A stretch of 64,000 nt of DNA from positions 62,001 to 126,000 of the forward strand of contig NZ_CAMIIE010000001.1 in the NCBI RefSeq assembly GCF_946222605.1. Reading direction: 5' to 3'. The translations under genes were made by a program, and so were the position numbers. The DNA is from an uncultured Acidocella sp. Lineage in GTDB: Bacteria > Pseudomonadota > Alphaproteobacteria > Acetobacterales > Acetobacteraceae. The notes beneath the pieces are model-generated. The model was not told the DNA's origin. It worked only from the letters and a program-made list of their open reading frames with translations, and did not search any database. Positions 1 to 8,337 of the stretch are shown piece after piece (position 1 is the first letter of the stretch; every line of letters starts with the position of its first letter).

Positions 1-3
1 AAG

Positions 4-27
4 GCCGGGACAAAATCCCGGCTTTTT
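4..27 (+). terminator. Intrinsic terminator of a gene upstream of the window
   Basis: GCCGGGA (4-10) and TCCCGGC (16-22) form a perfect 7-bp stem with a 5-nt loop, followed by five T. In this orientation it would end a plus-strand transcript that enters from outside the window. Confidence 0.7.
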
Positions 28-52
28 AGAGGGCGATACAGAGCCCGCAAAG

Positions 53-85
53 AAAAACCCCAGGGCCTGAGGCTCTGGGGTTTTT
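53..85 (-). terminator. Intrinsic terminator of the 50-aa gene
   Basis: A long near-perfect dyad reads A5-CCCCAG...CTGGGG-T5 with one internal mismatch. Read on the minus strand it lies about 20 nt beyond the stop codon of the small gene at 105-257 and ends in a T5 tract, so it should terminate that transcript. Its symmetric A and T tracts could make it bidirectional. Confidence 0.75.
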
Positions 86-104
86 GCGGACCAGTCCGGG
101 ACGC

Positions 105-257
105 TTATTCGGCGGGCAGGGTGGTCGGCTTGCGGTTGAAGATCTTCGAGAAGAGGGTCTTCACGGCGCGGGCGATTTCCTGCGCGATGATCTGATTGCC
201 TTCGGCGGCGGCGATCATGCCTTCGCCCATCGTCTCAAAGCTGCTCTTAAAGCTCAT
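105..257 (-). CDS. Small hypothetical protein, 50 aa
   Basis: The frame begins MSFKSSFETMGEGMIAAAEG and ends RKPTTLPAE. It is supported by a strong Shine-Dalgarno sequence (AAGGAG, 7 nt before ATG) and by its own intrinsic terminator just downstream, so it looks like a real monocistronic gene. The middle, about residues 10-40, is alanine-, glutamate- and isoleucine-rich and looks like an amphipathic helix; the C-terminus is basic and proline-containing. There is no signal peptide, membrane segment or cysteine. I do not recognise the family and assign no function. The leader contains an inverted repeat that includes part of the ribosome binding site. Confidence 0.6.
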   Translation of the reverse strand: MSFKSSFETMGEGMIAAAEGNQIIAQEIARAVKTLFSKIFNRKPTTLPAE

Positions 258-266
258 TGTTGCACT

Positions 267-300
267 CCTTCAAAATAGGGTCTCTGCCCTGGGTTGAAGG
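267..300 (-). promoter_or_regulatory. Leader dyad overlapping the ribosome binding site of the 50-aa gene
   Basis: On the minus strand CCTTCAA (300-294) and TTGAAGG (273-267) are perfect inverted complements separated by 20 nt. The right arm contains the AAGG of the AAGGAG Shine-Dalgarno sequence. Folding would hide the ribosome binding site. Regulation is inferred only from this geometry. Confidence 0.3.
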
Positions 301-395
301 ACGGCCTCCAGCTAAACCTTGAAGCCTTTATCCTCCCAGCCCATGCTGCGCTGCAACAAGCTGGTTTGCATGGCAGTTTTGCCGGAATGGAAGGG

Positions 396-1271
396 TCATT
401 TGCGCAGGGTTAGGATCGACCAGGCGCCATCGACCAGCCGGCGCTCCAGCTTGAGCCCGGCGCGGCGGTGGCAGGAGAGCACCCAGTTCACCTGGGTGTT
501 CAACAGCCCGGCCAGGATGGCGACGCCGCCCGGCGCCAGATGCGCGGCCAATTGATGCGCCATGGCGCAAAGCGGGCGGGCCAGGATGTTGGCGAAAACC
601 AGATCGAAGGGGGCGGCCTTGGTGATTCGCGGGTCCTGCCAGCCATCGGCCTGGATCGCGCCGACCAGCCCCTGCACCCCGTTCAGCTTGGCGTTTTCGG
701 CGGCGACACGGGCGGCGCGGGGGTCGATATCGGTGGCCAGCACCTTCTGGTTCAGCAGCTTGGCGGCGGCGATGGCGAGGATGCCCGAGCCGGTGCCGAG
801 ATCCAGAATCCGCCGCGGGTGATGATGCTTGACCAGATCCTCCAGCGTCACCAGGCAGCCGCGGGTGGAGTTATGCTCGCCAGTGCCGAAGGCGAGGCCA
901 GCATCCAGCGTGATGGTGATGCGCCCGGGCAGCTTGGCATCCTGGATATGGGTGCCGCGAATGGCGAAGCGCTTGCCGATGAGCTGCTCCGGGAAAGCCT
1001 GCTGGGTGCGCGCCAGCCAGCCGCCGACCGGCACCAGGCCACGGGTGATCTCGGGCGAAAAACCAGAAACCATCTCGGCGATCATCAGCGCGGCGGAAAG
1101 ATCGGCCTCATACGCGCCGCGTTCTTTCACACCTTGCAGATCCCATTCATCGGCATCTTCGTCGTGATAGAAGGAGACAGCGCGGCAGACGCTGGAGAGG
1201 GCGGCCTCGAAGGTTTCCATCACCTCGGCGGGCACCCGCAGGCTGATGCAGTCCAGCAATTCCTCAGCCAT
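396..1271 (-). CDS. prmA: Ribosomal protein L11 methyltransferase
   Basis: A SAM-dependent enzyme that methylates ribosomal protein L11 in the cytoplasm. The 291-residue protein has the family layout: an alpha/beta N-terminal substrate-recognition domain (about 1-110), then a class I methyltransferase fold with LDLGTGSG (about 156-163) as SAM motif I, FGTGEH before it, and a VFANILARPL segment (about 219-228) matching the conserved NIL motif. The ATG at 1271 was chosen because the longer frame would run back into uvrD, whereas this ATG overlaps the uvrD stop by 8 bp, typical of translational coupling. It is the last gene of the metF-uvrD-prmA run. Confidence 0.93.
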   Translation of the reverse strand: MAEELLDCISLRVPAEVMETFEAALSSVCRAVSFYHDEDADEWDLQGVKERGAYEADLSAALMIAEMVSGFSPEITRGLVPVGGWLARTQQAFPEQLIGKRFAIRGTHIQDAKLPGRITITLDAGLAFGTGEHNSTRGCLVTLEDLVKHHHPRRILDLGTGSGILAIAAAKLLNQKVLATDIDPRAARVAAENAKLNGVQGLVGAIQADGWQDPRITKAAPFDLVFANILARPLCAMAHQLAAHLAPGGVAILAGLLNTQVNWVLSCHRRAGLKLERRLVDGAWSILTLRK

Positions 1272-3435
1272 CGTGACGCTCCACGAAACGGTCCAGCACG
1301 CGTTTTTCTCCTGATGTCTCGAAATCGATATCCAGCCGGTCGTCATCGGCCGCGATCACCCGGCCATAGCCGAATTTCTGGTGGAATACCCGCGCCCCGA
1401 CGGGAATTTTTTGCGCCCGGGCGTGACGTGCCTGTACCTCCCACGCATCAGGGCGGCGGGCCTGCAGGGGGAACTGGGTGGCGGGCAGGGCGGGGCGCGC
1501 GCCGGCGGGCTGGGCGGAGCCGGAGCGGCGGATCACCTCTTCCGGCAGCTCATCGATGAAGCGGCTGGGAATCGAGCTTTGCCAATTGGCGTATATGCGC
1601 CGGTTGGCGGCATGCAGGATCACGGCGCGGTGCTTGGCGCGGGTGATGCCGACATAAGCCAGGCGCCGCTCTTCCTCCAGGCTCTTATTGCCGCCTTCAT
1701 CCAGTGAGCGCTGGTTGGGGAAGACGCCTTCCTCCCAGCCGGGGAGAAACACATTGTCGAACTCCAGCCCCTTGGCGCCGTGCAGGGTCATCATCGAGAC
1801 TTTCGCGCCGTCCTCCTGGGCTTCGGCTTCCGTCACCAGCGCGACATGCTCCAGGAATTCCTGCAACGTGCCGAAATCGGCCAAAGCGCGGGAGAGTTCC
1901 TTAAGGTTTTCCAAACGGCCCGGCGCGTCCGGGGCTTTGTCGGCCTTCCACATGGCAATGTAGCCGCTGTCTTCCAGCAGCGTGTCCAGCGCCACCACCG
2001 GGCCTTGCGCGGCCAGGATGTCGCGCCATTGCGCGAATTGTTCCATCAGCCCGCGCAGCGTGGTGCCGAGCTTGCCGCGCAGGCCGTTTTCTTCCACCAG
2101 CTTCGCTGTGGCATCGTGCAGGGAAAGCCCGTGCAGGCGGGCGGCTTCGTGCAGATTGCGCAAGGCGCCATCCCCCACGCCGCGCTTGGGGGTGTTGACG
2201 ATGCGCTCGAAAGCCAGATCGTCCGATGGCTGGCCCAGCACCCGCAGATAGGCGATGGCATCGCGGATTTCGGCGCGCTCATAGAAGCGCAGGCCGCCGA
2301 CGATGCGGTAGGGCACGCCGAGGGTCAGCAGCCGCTCCTCGAAGGCGCGGGTCTGGAAACCGGCACGGACCAGGATGGCGATTTCATTCAGCGATTCACC
2401 GGCGCGCCAGAGGCTTTCGATGCGCGACCCGACGGTGCGGGCTTCCTCCTCGGAATCCCATAAGGAGATCACTTCAACCTTCTCGCCCTCGGCATTGGCT
2501 TTGCCGGAATGCAGGGTTTTGCCGAGCCGCCCCTCGTTATGGGCGATCAGATGCGAGGCGGCGGCGAGGATGGGGGCGGTGGAGCGGTAATTCGATTCCA
2601 GGCGGATGACTTTGGCACCCGGAAAATCCCGTTCGAATTTCAGGATGTTTTCAATTTCCGCGCCGCGCCAGCTATAGATGCTCTGGTCGTCGTCACCCAC
2701 GCAGCAAATATTCTTGTGCCCCTGGGCGAGGAGGCGCAGCCAGTAATATTGCACCAGATTGGTGTCCTGGTACTCATCCACCAGAATATAGCGGAAGGCG
2801 CGGTGGTAATGCGCCAGCACCTCCGCGTCGGTCTTCAGCAGATGCACCATCAGCAGCAAGAGATCGCCGAAATCCACGGCGTTGAGCTGGCGCATCCGGG
2901 CCTGGTAGGCGGCGTAGAATTCGTCGGCGCGGCCATTGGCGTAGTCCGAGGCATCAGCCACCGGCACCGCGCCTGGCATGTAGCCTTTATCTTTCCAGCT
3001 CTGGATCTGCGCCATCAGCGCGTTGGGCGGCCAGCGTTTGAAATCCACCTTGGCGGCATCGAGGATCTGCTTGAGCAGGCGCAGCTGGTCGTCCGTGTCC
3101 AGGATGGAAAAGCTGCTGGTGAGGCCCACACGGTCGGCGAAGCGGCGCAGCATGCGGGCGCACAGCGCGTGGAAGGTGCCGAGCCATAGCCCTTCCACCG
3201 GCCCGCCCATGATTTTGGCGACGCGCTCGCGCATCTCCCGCGCCGCCTTGTTGGTGAAGGTGACGCTGAGGATCTGGTTGGGGAAGGCGCGGCGGCTGAG
3301 CAGAATATGCGCGAAGCGGGTGGTGAGCACCCGGGTTTTGCCCGTGCCCGCCCCCGCCAGCACCAGCACCGGGCCCTCGGTGCTCTCCACCGCCTCGCGC
3401 TGGGCGGGGTTCAGCCCCTCCAGATAGGCGCTCAA
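1264..3435 (-). CDS. uvrD: UvrD/PcrA-type DNA helicase
   Basis: A superfamily 1A 3'-5' DNA helicase acting in nucleotide excision and mismatch repair. At 723 aa it is of normal length. The Walker A motif AGAGTGKTRVLTTR is near residue 28, motif II is VDEYQDTN, motif III GDDDQSIYSWRGA, motif IV LESNYRS, and the late motifs include TLHGAKGLEFDNV and VGITRAKH. The C-terminal ~50 residues (FHQKFGYGRVI...) look like the Tudor-like tail of PcrA/UvrD, which contacts RNA polymerase in known members. The start is TTG at 3435, forming a TTGA overlap with the metF stop; GGAAG lies upstream. Its 3' end overlaps prmA. Confidence 0.95.
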   Translation of the reverse strand: MSAYLEGLNPAQREAVESTEGPVLVLAGAGTGKTRVLTTRFAHILLSRRAFPNQILSVTFTNKAAREMRERVAKIMGGPVEGLWLGTFHALCARMLRRFADRVGLTSSFSILDTDDQLRLLKQILDAAKVDFKRWPPNALMAQIQSWKDKGYMPGAVPVADASDYANGRADEFYAAYQARMRQLNAVDFGDLLLLMVHLLKTDAEVLAHYHRAFRYILVDEYQDTNLVQYYWLRLLAQGHKNICCVGDDDQSIYSWRGAEIENILKFERDFPGAKVIRLESNYRSTAPILAAASHLIAHNEGRLGKTLHSGKANAEGEKVEVISLWDSEEEARTVGSRIESLWRAGESLNEIAILVRAGFQTRAFEERLLTLGVPYRIVGGLRFYERAEIRDAIAYLRVLGQPSDDLAFERIVNTPKRGVGDGALRNLHEAARLHGLSLHDATAKLVEENGLRGKLGTTLRGLMEQFAQWRDILAAQGPVVALDTLLEDSGYIAMWKADKAPDAPGRLENLKELSRALADFGTLQEFLEHVALVTEAEAQEDGAKVSMMTLHGAKGLEFDNVFLPGWEEGVFPNQRSLDEGGNKSLEEERRLAYVGITRAKHRAVILHAANRRIYANWQSSIPSRFIDELPEEVIRRSGSAQPAGARPALPATQFPLQARRPDAWEVQARHARAQKIPVGARVFHQKFGYGRVIAADDDRLDIDFETSGEKRVLDRFVERHDG

Positions 3436-4376
3436 GCCGCCGGGGCTTCCGGCTTCACGCCGAGAATCCGCGCGATGGCGTAGGTCAGGTCCGGGCGGTT
3501 CAGCGTGTAGAAATGGAACTCGTCGATGCCGTTGGCCTGCAGCAGGCGCACCTGCTCGGCAGCCATGGCGGCGGAGACCATGCGGCGGGTTTCGATGTCA
3601 TCGTCCAGCCCGTCGAACATATCGGCCATCCAGGCGGGGATAGAGGTGCCGCAAGCCTGCGCAAAGCTCTTCGCCTGCTTGAAATTGGTCACCGGCAGGA
3701 TGCCGGGGACGATCGGCGCCTTGATCCCGGCGGCCAGGGCCTTGTCCAGGAAGCGCAGGAAGATGCTGTTATCGAAAAACACCTGGGTGATGGCCCGGCT
3801 CGCCCCGGCATCGAGCTTGCGCTTGAGATTATCCAGATCCGCCTCGGGGCTGGCCGCCTGCGGGTGGGTTTCCGGATAGGCGGCGACCGAGATTTCGAAA
3901 TCCGCGACCTTCTTCAGCCCCTCGACCAGATCCGCCGCGAAGGCGTAGCCGCCGGGATGCGGTTCATAGGCGGCGCCACCCGGCATGTCCCCGCGCAGCG
4001 CGACGATATGCTTGACCCCGGCCTCCCAGTAACGCGCCGCGACCTCGTTTACCGCCTCTTTCGTCGCCCCCACACAGGTGAGGTGGGCGGCGGGGGTGAG
4101 GGCGGTTTCCTTGACCAGGCGCAGCACGGTGGCGTGGGTGCGCTCCTGGGTGGAGCCGCCGGCGCCGTAGGTGACGGAGACGAAATCCGGCCGCAGCTTG
4201 GCCAGACGCTCGATGCAGGCCCAGAGCTGGGCTTCCAGCGCCTCGGTCTTGGGCGGGAAGAACTCGAAGGAGATGGCGGGCGGGGCGGCGCCGTCGCGCG
4301 CCGGCAGCGGGGCGATGCGCTCGCCTTGCGCCCAGCGTTCCAGAGTGTGTCGGACAGGGGAATGGGTCATGGTCAT
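3432..4376 (-). CDS. metF: Methylenetetrahydrofolate reductase
   Basis: A flavoenzyme reducing 5,10-methylene-THF to 5-methyl-THF, the methyl donor for methionine synthesis. The protein (about 314 aa from ATG 4376) shows the barrel signatures ISFEFFPPKT near the N-terminus, FVSVTYGAGGS, a HLTCVG segment, ALRGD and FDNSIFLRF. An upstream extension to 4478 is open but lacks family-like residues, so I use the ATG at 4376 (another lies at 4370). The Shine-Dalgarno is weak (GGAACG). It is the first gene of metF-uvrD-prmA; its TGA overlaps the uvrD TTG. I looked for a SAM riboswitch upstream and did not recognise one. Confidence 0.93.
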   Translation of the reverse strand: MTMTHSPVRHTLERWAQGERIAPLPARDGAAPPAISFEFFPPKTEALEAQLWACIERLAKLRPDFVSVTYGAGGSTQERTHATVLRLVKETALTPAAHLTCVGATKEAVNEVAARYWEAGVKHIVALRGDMPGGAAYEPHPGGYAFAADLVEGLKKVADFEISVAAYPETHPQAASPEADLDNLKRKLDAGASRAITQVFFDNSIFLRFLDKALAAGIKAPIVPGILPVTNFKQAKSFAQACGTSIPAWMADMFDGLDDDIETRRMVSAAMAAEQVRLLQANGIDEFHFYTLNRPDLTYAIARILGVKPEAPAA

Positions 4377-4529
4377 CGTTCCGTAGAGGGGGTTGCTGTT
4401 ACCATGCAAGTGGCGCGCAAGCCACAGCTGGCGGGGAAGCGATGGCGCGGTGCTTGACCCTGCTGTAATCTGCCTCACATGTGAGGGTGCCGCCGTATTC
4501 GCGGCCCGCAGCCAGGAAAGAGGTTAAGG

Positions 4530-5321
4530 ATGAAGACGTCTTTGAAACGCCGGCTTACGCAAGGGCTGGCCATCACCCTCCCGGGCCTGGTTCTGGCCGG
4601 AGCGCTCACCGGCTGCGCCACCCCGCCGCCGAAATCCGACACGGCCGATTATCAGGCCTATCAGCAGCTGAACGATCCGCTGGAGCCGACCAACCGCGTC
4701 TTCTTCAAAATCAACAACAAGCTCGATACCTATGTGATGAAGCCGGTGGCCAAGGGCTATGTGGCGATCACCACCCAGGGCATCCGCAACCATGTAGGCG
4801 ATTTCACCAGCAATATCGGTGAGCCGGCGCGGATGCTGAACTTCATGGCCGAGGGCCACCCCACCGATGCCGGCAGCGCCATGGTGCGCTTCCTGGTGAA
4901 CTCCACCATCGGCATTGGCGGTATTTTCGACCCGGCCAGCGCCATGGGCTATCCCGAGACCGATACGGATTTCGGCATTACCCTCGCCACCTGGGGCGTG
5001 CCGCCCGGACCTTACCTCTATCTGCCCGGTTTCGGCCCCTCCGGCGTGCGCGATGCGATGAATTATCCCGTTTCCTGGTTCGCCACCCCGATGGAGGCCG
5101 CCCCCGCGAGCGGCGCCCTGACCGATTTCGGCTATTCCGAGACCGGTATCCATCTGATCAATACCCGGGCCGAGTATCTGCAGCCGATCGATCAGATCAA
5201 CGCCACCGCTCTGGACCCTTATGCCACATTCCGGAGCCTTTATCGCCAATCTCGTGCCTCAGAGCAGAAGCAGGTTGAGCAGCGCGACAAACGCACCTGG
5301 CCGAACTGGTACCACCAGTAA
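4530..5321 (+). CDS. mlaA: MlaA outer-membrane phospholipid-removal lipoprotein
   Basis: An outer-membrane component of the Mla pathway, which extracts phospholipids from the outer leaflet and hands them to MlaC. The 263-residue protein has a lipoprotein signal with lipobox LTGC (Cys29), then the MlaA/VacJ core: NDPLEPTNRVFF, ITTQGIRNHVGDF, FLVNSTIGIGGIFDPA, GITLATWGVPPGPYLYLP and a GPSGVRD segment. An AGGAAAGAGG ribosome binding site lies before ATG 4530. It is followed 30 bp later by mlaC, probably one transcript ending at the terminator near 6000. Confidence 0.93.
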   Translation: MKTSLKRRLTQGLAITLPGLVLAGALTGCATPPPKSDTADYQAYQQLNDPLEPTNRVFFKINNKLDTYVMKPVAKGYVAITTQGIRNHVGDFTSNIGEPARMLNFMAEGHPTDAGSAMVRFLVNSTIGIGGIFDPASAMGYPETDTDFGITLATWGVPPGPYLYLPGFGPSGVRDAMNYPVSWFATPMEAAPASGALTDFGYSETGIHLINTRAEYLQPIDQINATALDPYATFRSLYRQSRASEQKQVEQRDKRTWPNWYHQ

Positions 5322-5351
5322 GCCTTATCTTATCGAGGATTTCATAAACGC

Positions 5352-5972
5352 ATGATGTTCCGTCGTTTCATTCTGGGGGCCGTGGCCTCCGCCCCGATGC
5401 TCGCCGTGATGGCGGGTGCGGCCCATGCCCAGGCGATGTCCCCGGACACCGCCAAGAGCTTCATCACCCAGTCCGGCGACAAGCTGGTGGCCATCGTCAA
5501 CGGGCCCGGCTCGCAGAGCCAGAAGGCGAGCCAGCTGCGCGATCTGGTCAACCAGATCGTCGATGTCGATCAGGTCGGGGATTATGTGCTGGGGCGCTAT
5601 ATCAATGTCGCCACCCCGGCGCAGAAGCAGCAATTCCAGAGCCTGTTTCACCAGCTGCTGAGCTATAACATCACCTACCAGATCAAGGCCTATCAGGGGG
5701 TCAGCTTCACCGTGAACAGCGCCGCCCCGCAGGGCGATAACGTGCTGGTGGACACCACCGTGACCGCGCCGGGCAAGGCGCCGGCGGATGTGGGCTGGGT
5801 GGTGCAGGATGAGAGTGGCCAGCCCAAGATCATCGACGTGATCGTCGCCGGGACCAGCCTGCGCATCACCACCCGCAATGATTATGCCGGGGTGATCACG
5901 GATAATGGCGGCCAGGTTTCGGCGCTGCTGAAGGCGATGCAGGGGCAGATCAACAAGATCGCCAACCAGTAA
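5352..5972 (+). CDS. mlaC: MlaC-type periplasmic phospholipid-binding protein
   Basis: A periplasmic shuttle for phospholipids between MlaA and the inner-membrane MlaFED transporter. 206 aa with an N-terminal signal peptide (MFRRF then a hydrophobic run, probable cleavage after AHA at about residue 26). Family features include VNQIVDVDQVGDYVLGRY, FQSLFHQLLSYNI and a C-terminal ITTRNDYAGVI segment corresponding to the MlaC IVxxGVSL-like end. Co-directional with mlaA and 30 bp downstream. The permease and ATPase genes are at 50670-52222. Confidence 0.88.
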   Translation: MMFRRFILGAVASAPMLAVMAGAAHAQAMSPDTAKSFITQSGDKLVAIVNGPGSQSQKASQLRDLVNQIVDVDQVGDYVLGRYINVATPAQKQQFQSLFHQLLSYNITYQIKAYQGVSFTVNSAAPQGDNVLVDTTVTAPGKAPADVGWVVQDESGQPKIIDVIVAGTSLRITTRNDYAGVITDNGGQVSALLKAMQGQINKIANQ

Positions 5973-5988
5973 CGATTTCCGGTTTGCG

Positions 5989-6016
5989 AAAAAGGGGCCT
6001 TTCGGCCCCTTTTTTT
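5989..6016 (+). terminator. Intrinsic terminator after mlaAC
   Basis: AAAAAGGGGCC (5989-5999), a TTTC loop and GGCCCC followed by seven T (to 6016). It ends the mlaA-mlaC transcript. Because the arms carry both A and T tracts it may also act on the convergent DUF2125 gene, whose stop codon touches it. Confidence 0.88.
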
Positions 6017-7199
6017 ATGGCGATGCGGCGCCGGAGCCATCGCCTGGGGCGGTGGCCGGCGGGGCCGCGGGCGGGGGCGGGTTGAGCAGCTTGTCCCAGT
6101 TCAGCGGCGGCATGTCCCCGCTGCGGGTGCCGTTGATGAACACGCCATCCTTGCCAAAGCGCGTCTGCACCGCGAGCACCTGCCCGTCCTGGGCGTTGCT
6201 GGTGATATAGGGCGAGAAGCGGGCCTGGAACTGCGCCACCCAGCCTTGCAGGAAGGGGTAGGATTTGGTCAGCGCCGCGCTCAGCGCGTCCAGATGGTCG
6301 GCCTTCAGGCTGGAGGCGCCGGAGGGCTGGCCGTTCGCGTCGAAAACCGCATGGCCGGCGGCGTCGAGCTGGCTGGGGCCAAGCGCCAGATGGGCTTTGA
6401 AGGTGGCGCTGCCGCCCGCCATCGCCCATTGATGCAGCGCCTGCAGGATGAATTTATGCCGTGCCGTCTCATCCGGCAGCCCGGCCTCCTGGCGGGCCAG
6501 GCTCTGCCAGTCCAGCGGGCCGGAGAGCTGCACCGAGAGGTCCAGCCCGGCCAGCTTGCCATCGAAGGGCAGGTTGATCAGCCGGGCGAGGATGGGCGAG
6601 AGGGCGAAGCCGCGCATCTGGAGGGTCGCCGCCAGAGCGGTCTGGCCCTTGCTGGCGGTGGCGTCCAGCGCCTGATGCAGCACCAGGCTGTCCAGGCTGG
6701 CCACCTGCAGGCTGCCATTGCTGGCCAGCAGATTGATGCCGGCAAAGCGCGCATCGCCGGCGCGCACCGGATTGTCGGTATGGCCAAGCCAGACGCCGGG
6801 GGCGAGCCGCTCGGTCACATCCGCCACGGCGAAGGTCATGGCGCCGGCGGCGCGGGGGGTGGAGATGTCGAGGCTGTGCGGCATGTCGATATGCAGGGTC
6901 AGCGGGCTCAGCAGGTCGATATGCGCGCCGAAGCTGGCGGCGTGGAGCGAGAGCGGGCCGGCGCCGGGGGCGGGGGTTTCGCTCCAGCGCGGATTGACCA
7001 GGGTGAGGCTGGCCACCAGCGGCGAGCGGCTGCTGGTCAGGCGGTCATAGCTGATTTGCGCCGTGCCGCCGGCATTGATCTGGTCGATCTGCGCCGTCAC
7101 CAGCTGTTTCAGCCGCATTTCCGCATAGAGCCACAGCCCCAGCCAAAGCAGCGCCAGCACGATGACCAGCCCGATCAGGCCCTTGAATATCCCGCGCAT
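6015..7199 (-). CDS. DUF2125 family protein
   Basis: Function unknown. About 394 aa. One N-terminal hydrophobic helix (residues ~5-25, LIGLVIVLALLWLGLWLY) would anchor it in the inner membrane with a large periplasmic part. The body is rich in beta-prone repeats such as LSPLTLHIDMPHSLDI and FAGINLLASNGSLQVAS, resembling the DUF2125/AsmA-like proteins common in alphaproteobacteria. The tail is Pro/Ala-rich and ends in GDGSGAASP. ATG 7199 is chosen over the ATG six codons earlier because AAGGATCGCAC precedes it. Convergent with mlaC. Confidence 0.75.
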   Translation of the reverse strand: MRGIFKGLIGLVIVLALLWLGLWLYAEMRLKQLVTAQIDQINAGGTAQISYDRLTSSRSPLVASLTLVNPRWSETPAPGAGPLSLHAASFGAHIDLLSPLTLHIDMPHSLDISTPRAAGAMTFAVADVTERLAPGVWLGHTDNPVRAGDARFAGINLLASNGSLQVASLDSLVLHQALDATASKGQTALAATLQMRGFALSPILARLINLPFDGKLAGLDLSVQLSGPLDWQSLARQEAGLPDETARHKFILQALHQWAMAGGSATFKAHLALGPSQLDAAGHAVFDANGQPSGASSLKADHLDALSAALTKSYPFLQGWVAQFQARFSPYITSNAQDGQVLAVQTRFGKDGVFINGTRSGDMPPLNWDKLLNPPPPAAPPATAPGDGSGAASP

Positions 7200-7282
7200 G
7201 TGCGATCCTTCCCGCATTTGTTCGCGTCCATCTTCTGCAATACCCTTGACCCGCGGCCAAGGGTGGGGGCTTTAGCACGGGC

Positions 7283-8218
7283 ATGAAGATTTATTCGGAT
7301 TGGCGGACAGTGCCGCTGGCGGCGCGCGGGGCCAGCGTGGCGCTGGGCAATTTCGACGGGGTGCATATCGGCCATGCGGCGGTGCTGCGCGCCGCTCACG
7401 CCGCCAGGCCGGACGCGCCGCGCGCGGTGCTGACCTTCGAGCCGCACCCGCGCGAATTCTTCCGCCCGCAGGATGCGCCCTTCCGGCTGACGCTGGCCGC
7501 CGAGCGCGCGGCGGCGCTGCAGGCGCTGGGGGTGGAGATTCTGTACCAGCTGCCTTTCGACGCGGAATTCTCCCACCTCACCGCCGAGGCCTTCGTGCAG
7601 GAGATATTGTTCAAGGGCATCGGCGCGGTGCATCTCTCCTGCGGCGCGGATTTCGCCTTTGGGCATCGGCGCGGCGGGGATGTGGCGTTTCTGGCGGACC
7701 GGGCGGAAAATCTCGGCATCGGCCTGTCCATCGTCCCGGCGGTGGCTGACGCGCAGGGGCCGGTCTCCTCCAGCCGCATCCGCCGGCTGCTGCAGGATGG
7801 CTATCCTGAGCGCGCCGCCGCCTTGCTGGGCCGGCCTTATTCCATTCGCGGCCCGGTGCTGCATGGCGATGCGCGCGGGCGCACCATCGGCTTTCCCACC
7901 GCCAATATCGAGCTGGGCCGGCATCTGGAGCCGCAGCGCGGGGTTTATGCGGTGACCTGCCGGATTGGAGGCAAGCCGGTGAAGGGGGTGGCCAATCTCG
8001 GGCTGCGCCCCACCGTGGGCGGCACCCAGTCCCGGCTGGAGGCGCATTTCTTCGATTTCGAGGGCGATCTCTACGGCCAGGAGCTTTCGGTGCAGCTGCG
8101 CCATTTCATCCGCGATGAGCAGAAATTTCCCTCTTTCGAGGCGTTGCAGGCGCAGATTGCCCGGGATGCGAACGCCGCCCGGCACGCGCTTGACGCTCTG
8201 CCCGGCGGGGGCACATAA
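7283..8218 (+). CDS. ribF: Bifunctional riboflavin kinase / FAD synthetase
   Basis: Makes FMN from riboflavin and ATP, then FAD from FMN and ATP. 311 aa, the normal length. The N-terminal nucleotidyltransferase domain has ALGNFDGVHIGHAAVL (about 21-36), LTFEPHPREFF, and SSSRIRRLLQDG. The C-terminal kinase domain starts near 180 with GRPYSIRGPVLHGDARGR, GFPTANIEL and RGVYAV. Convergent relation to nothing; it is divergent from the DUF2125 gene and about 120 bp upstream of ileS, a common gene order. No FMN riboswitch seen upstream. Confidence 0.95.
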   Translation: MKIYSDWRTVPLAARGASVALGNFDGVHIGHAAVLRAAHAARPDAPRAVLTFEPHPREFFRPQDAPFRLTLAAERAAALQALGVEILYQLPFDAEFSHLTAEAFVQEILFKGIGAVHLSCGADFAFGHRRGGDVAFLADRAENLGIGLSIVPAVADAQGPVSSSRIRRLLQDGYPERAAALLGRPYSIRGPVLHGDARGRTIGFPTANIELGRHLEPQRGVYAVTCRIGGKPVKGVANLGLRPTVGGTQSRLEAHFFDFEGDLYGQELSVQLRHFIRDEQKFPSFEALQAQIARDANAARHALDALPGGGT

Positions 8219-8337
8219 GATGCGCATGACCGGCCAAATCGCCCGAATTATACCGCCTGCCCGGGCCTGAAACGGGTTTTCCGCGCATCGCCGCTTGTTT
8301 GCCGAGTCAAATTTACGCCGCCAGGTGATCTTTTCCC

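Noticed and set aside
4377..4529. SAM riboswitch upstream of metF
   Set aside because: No SAM-I, SAM-II or SAH motif could be recognised in the leader.
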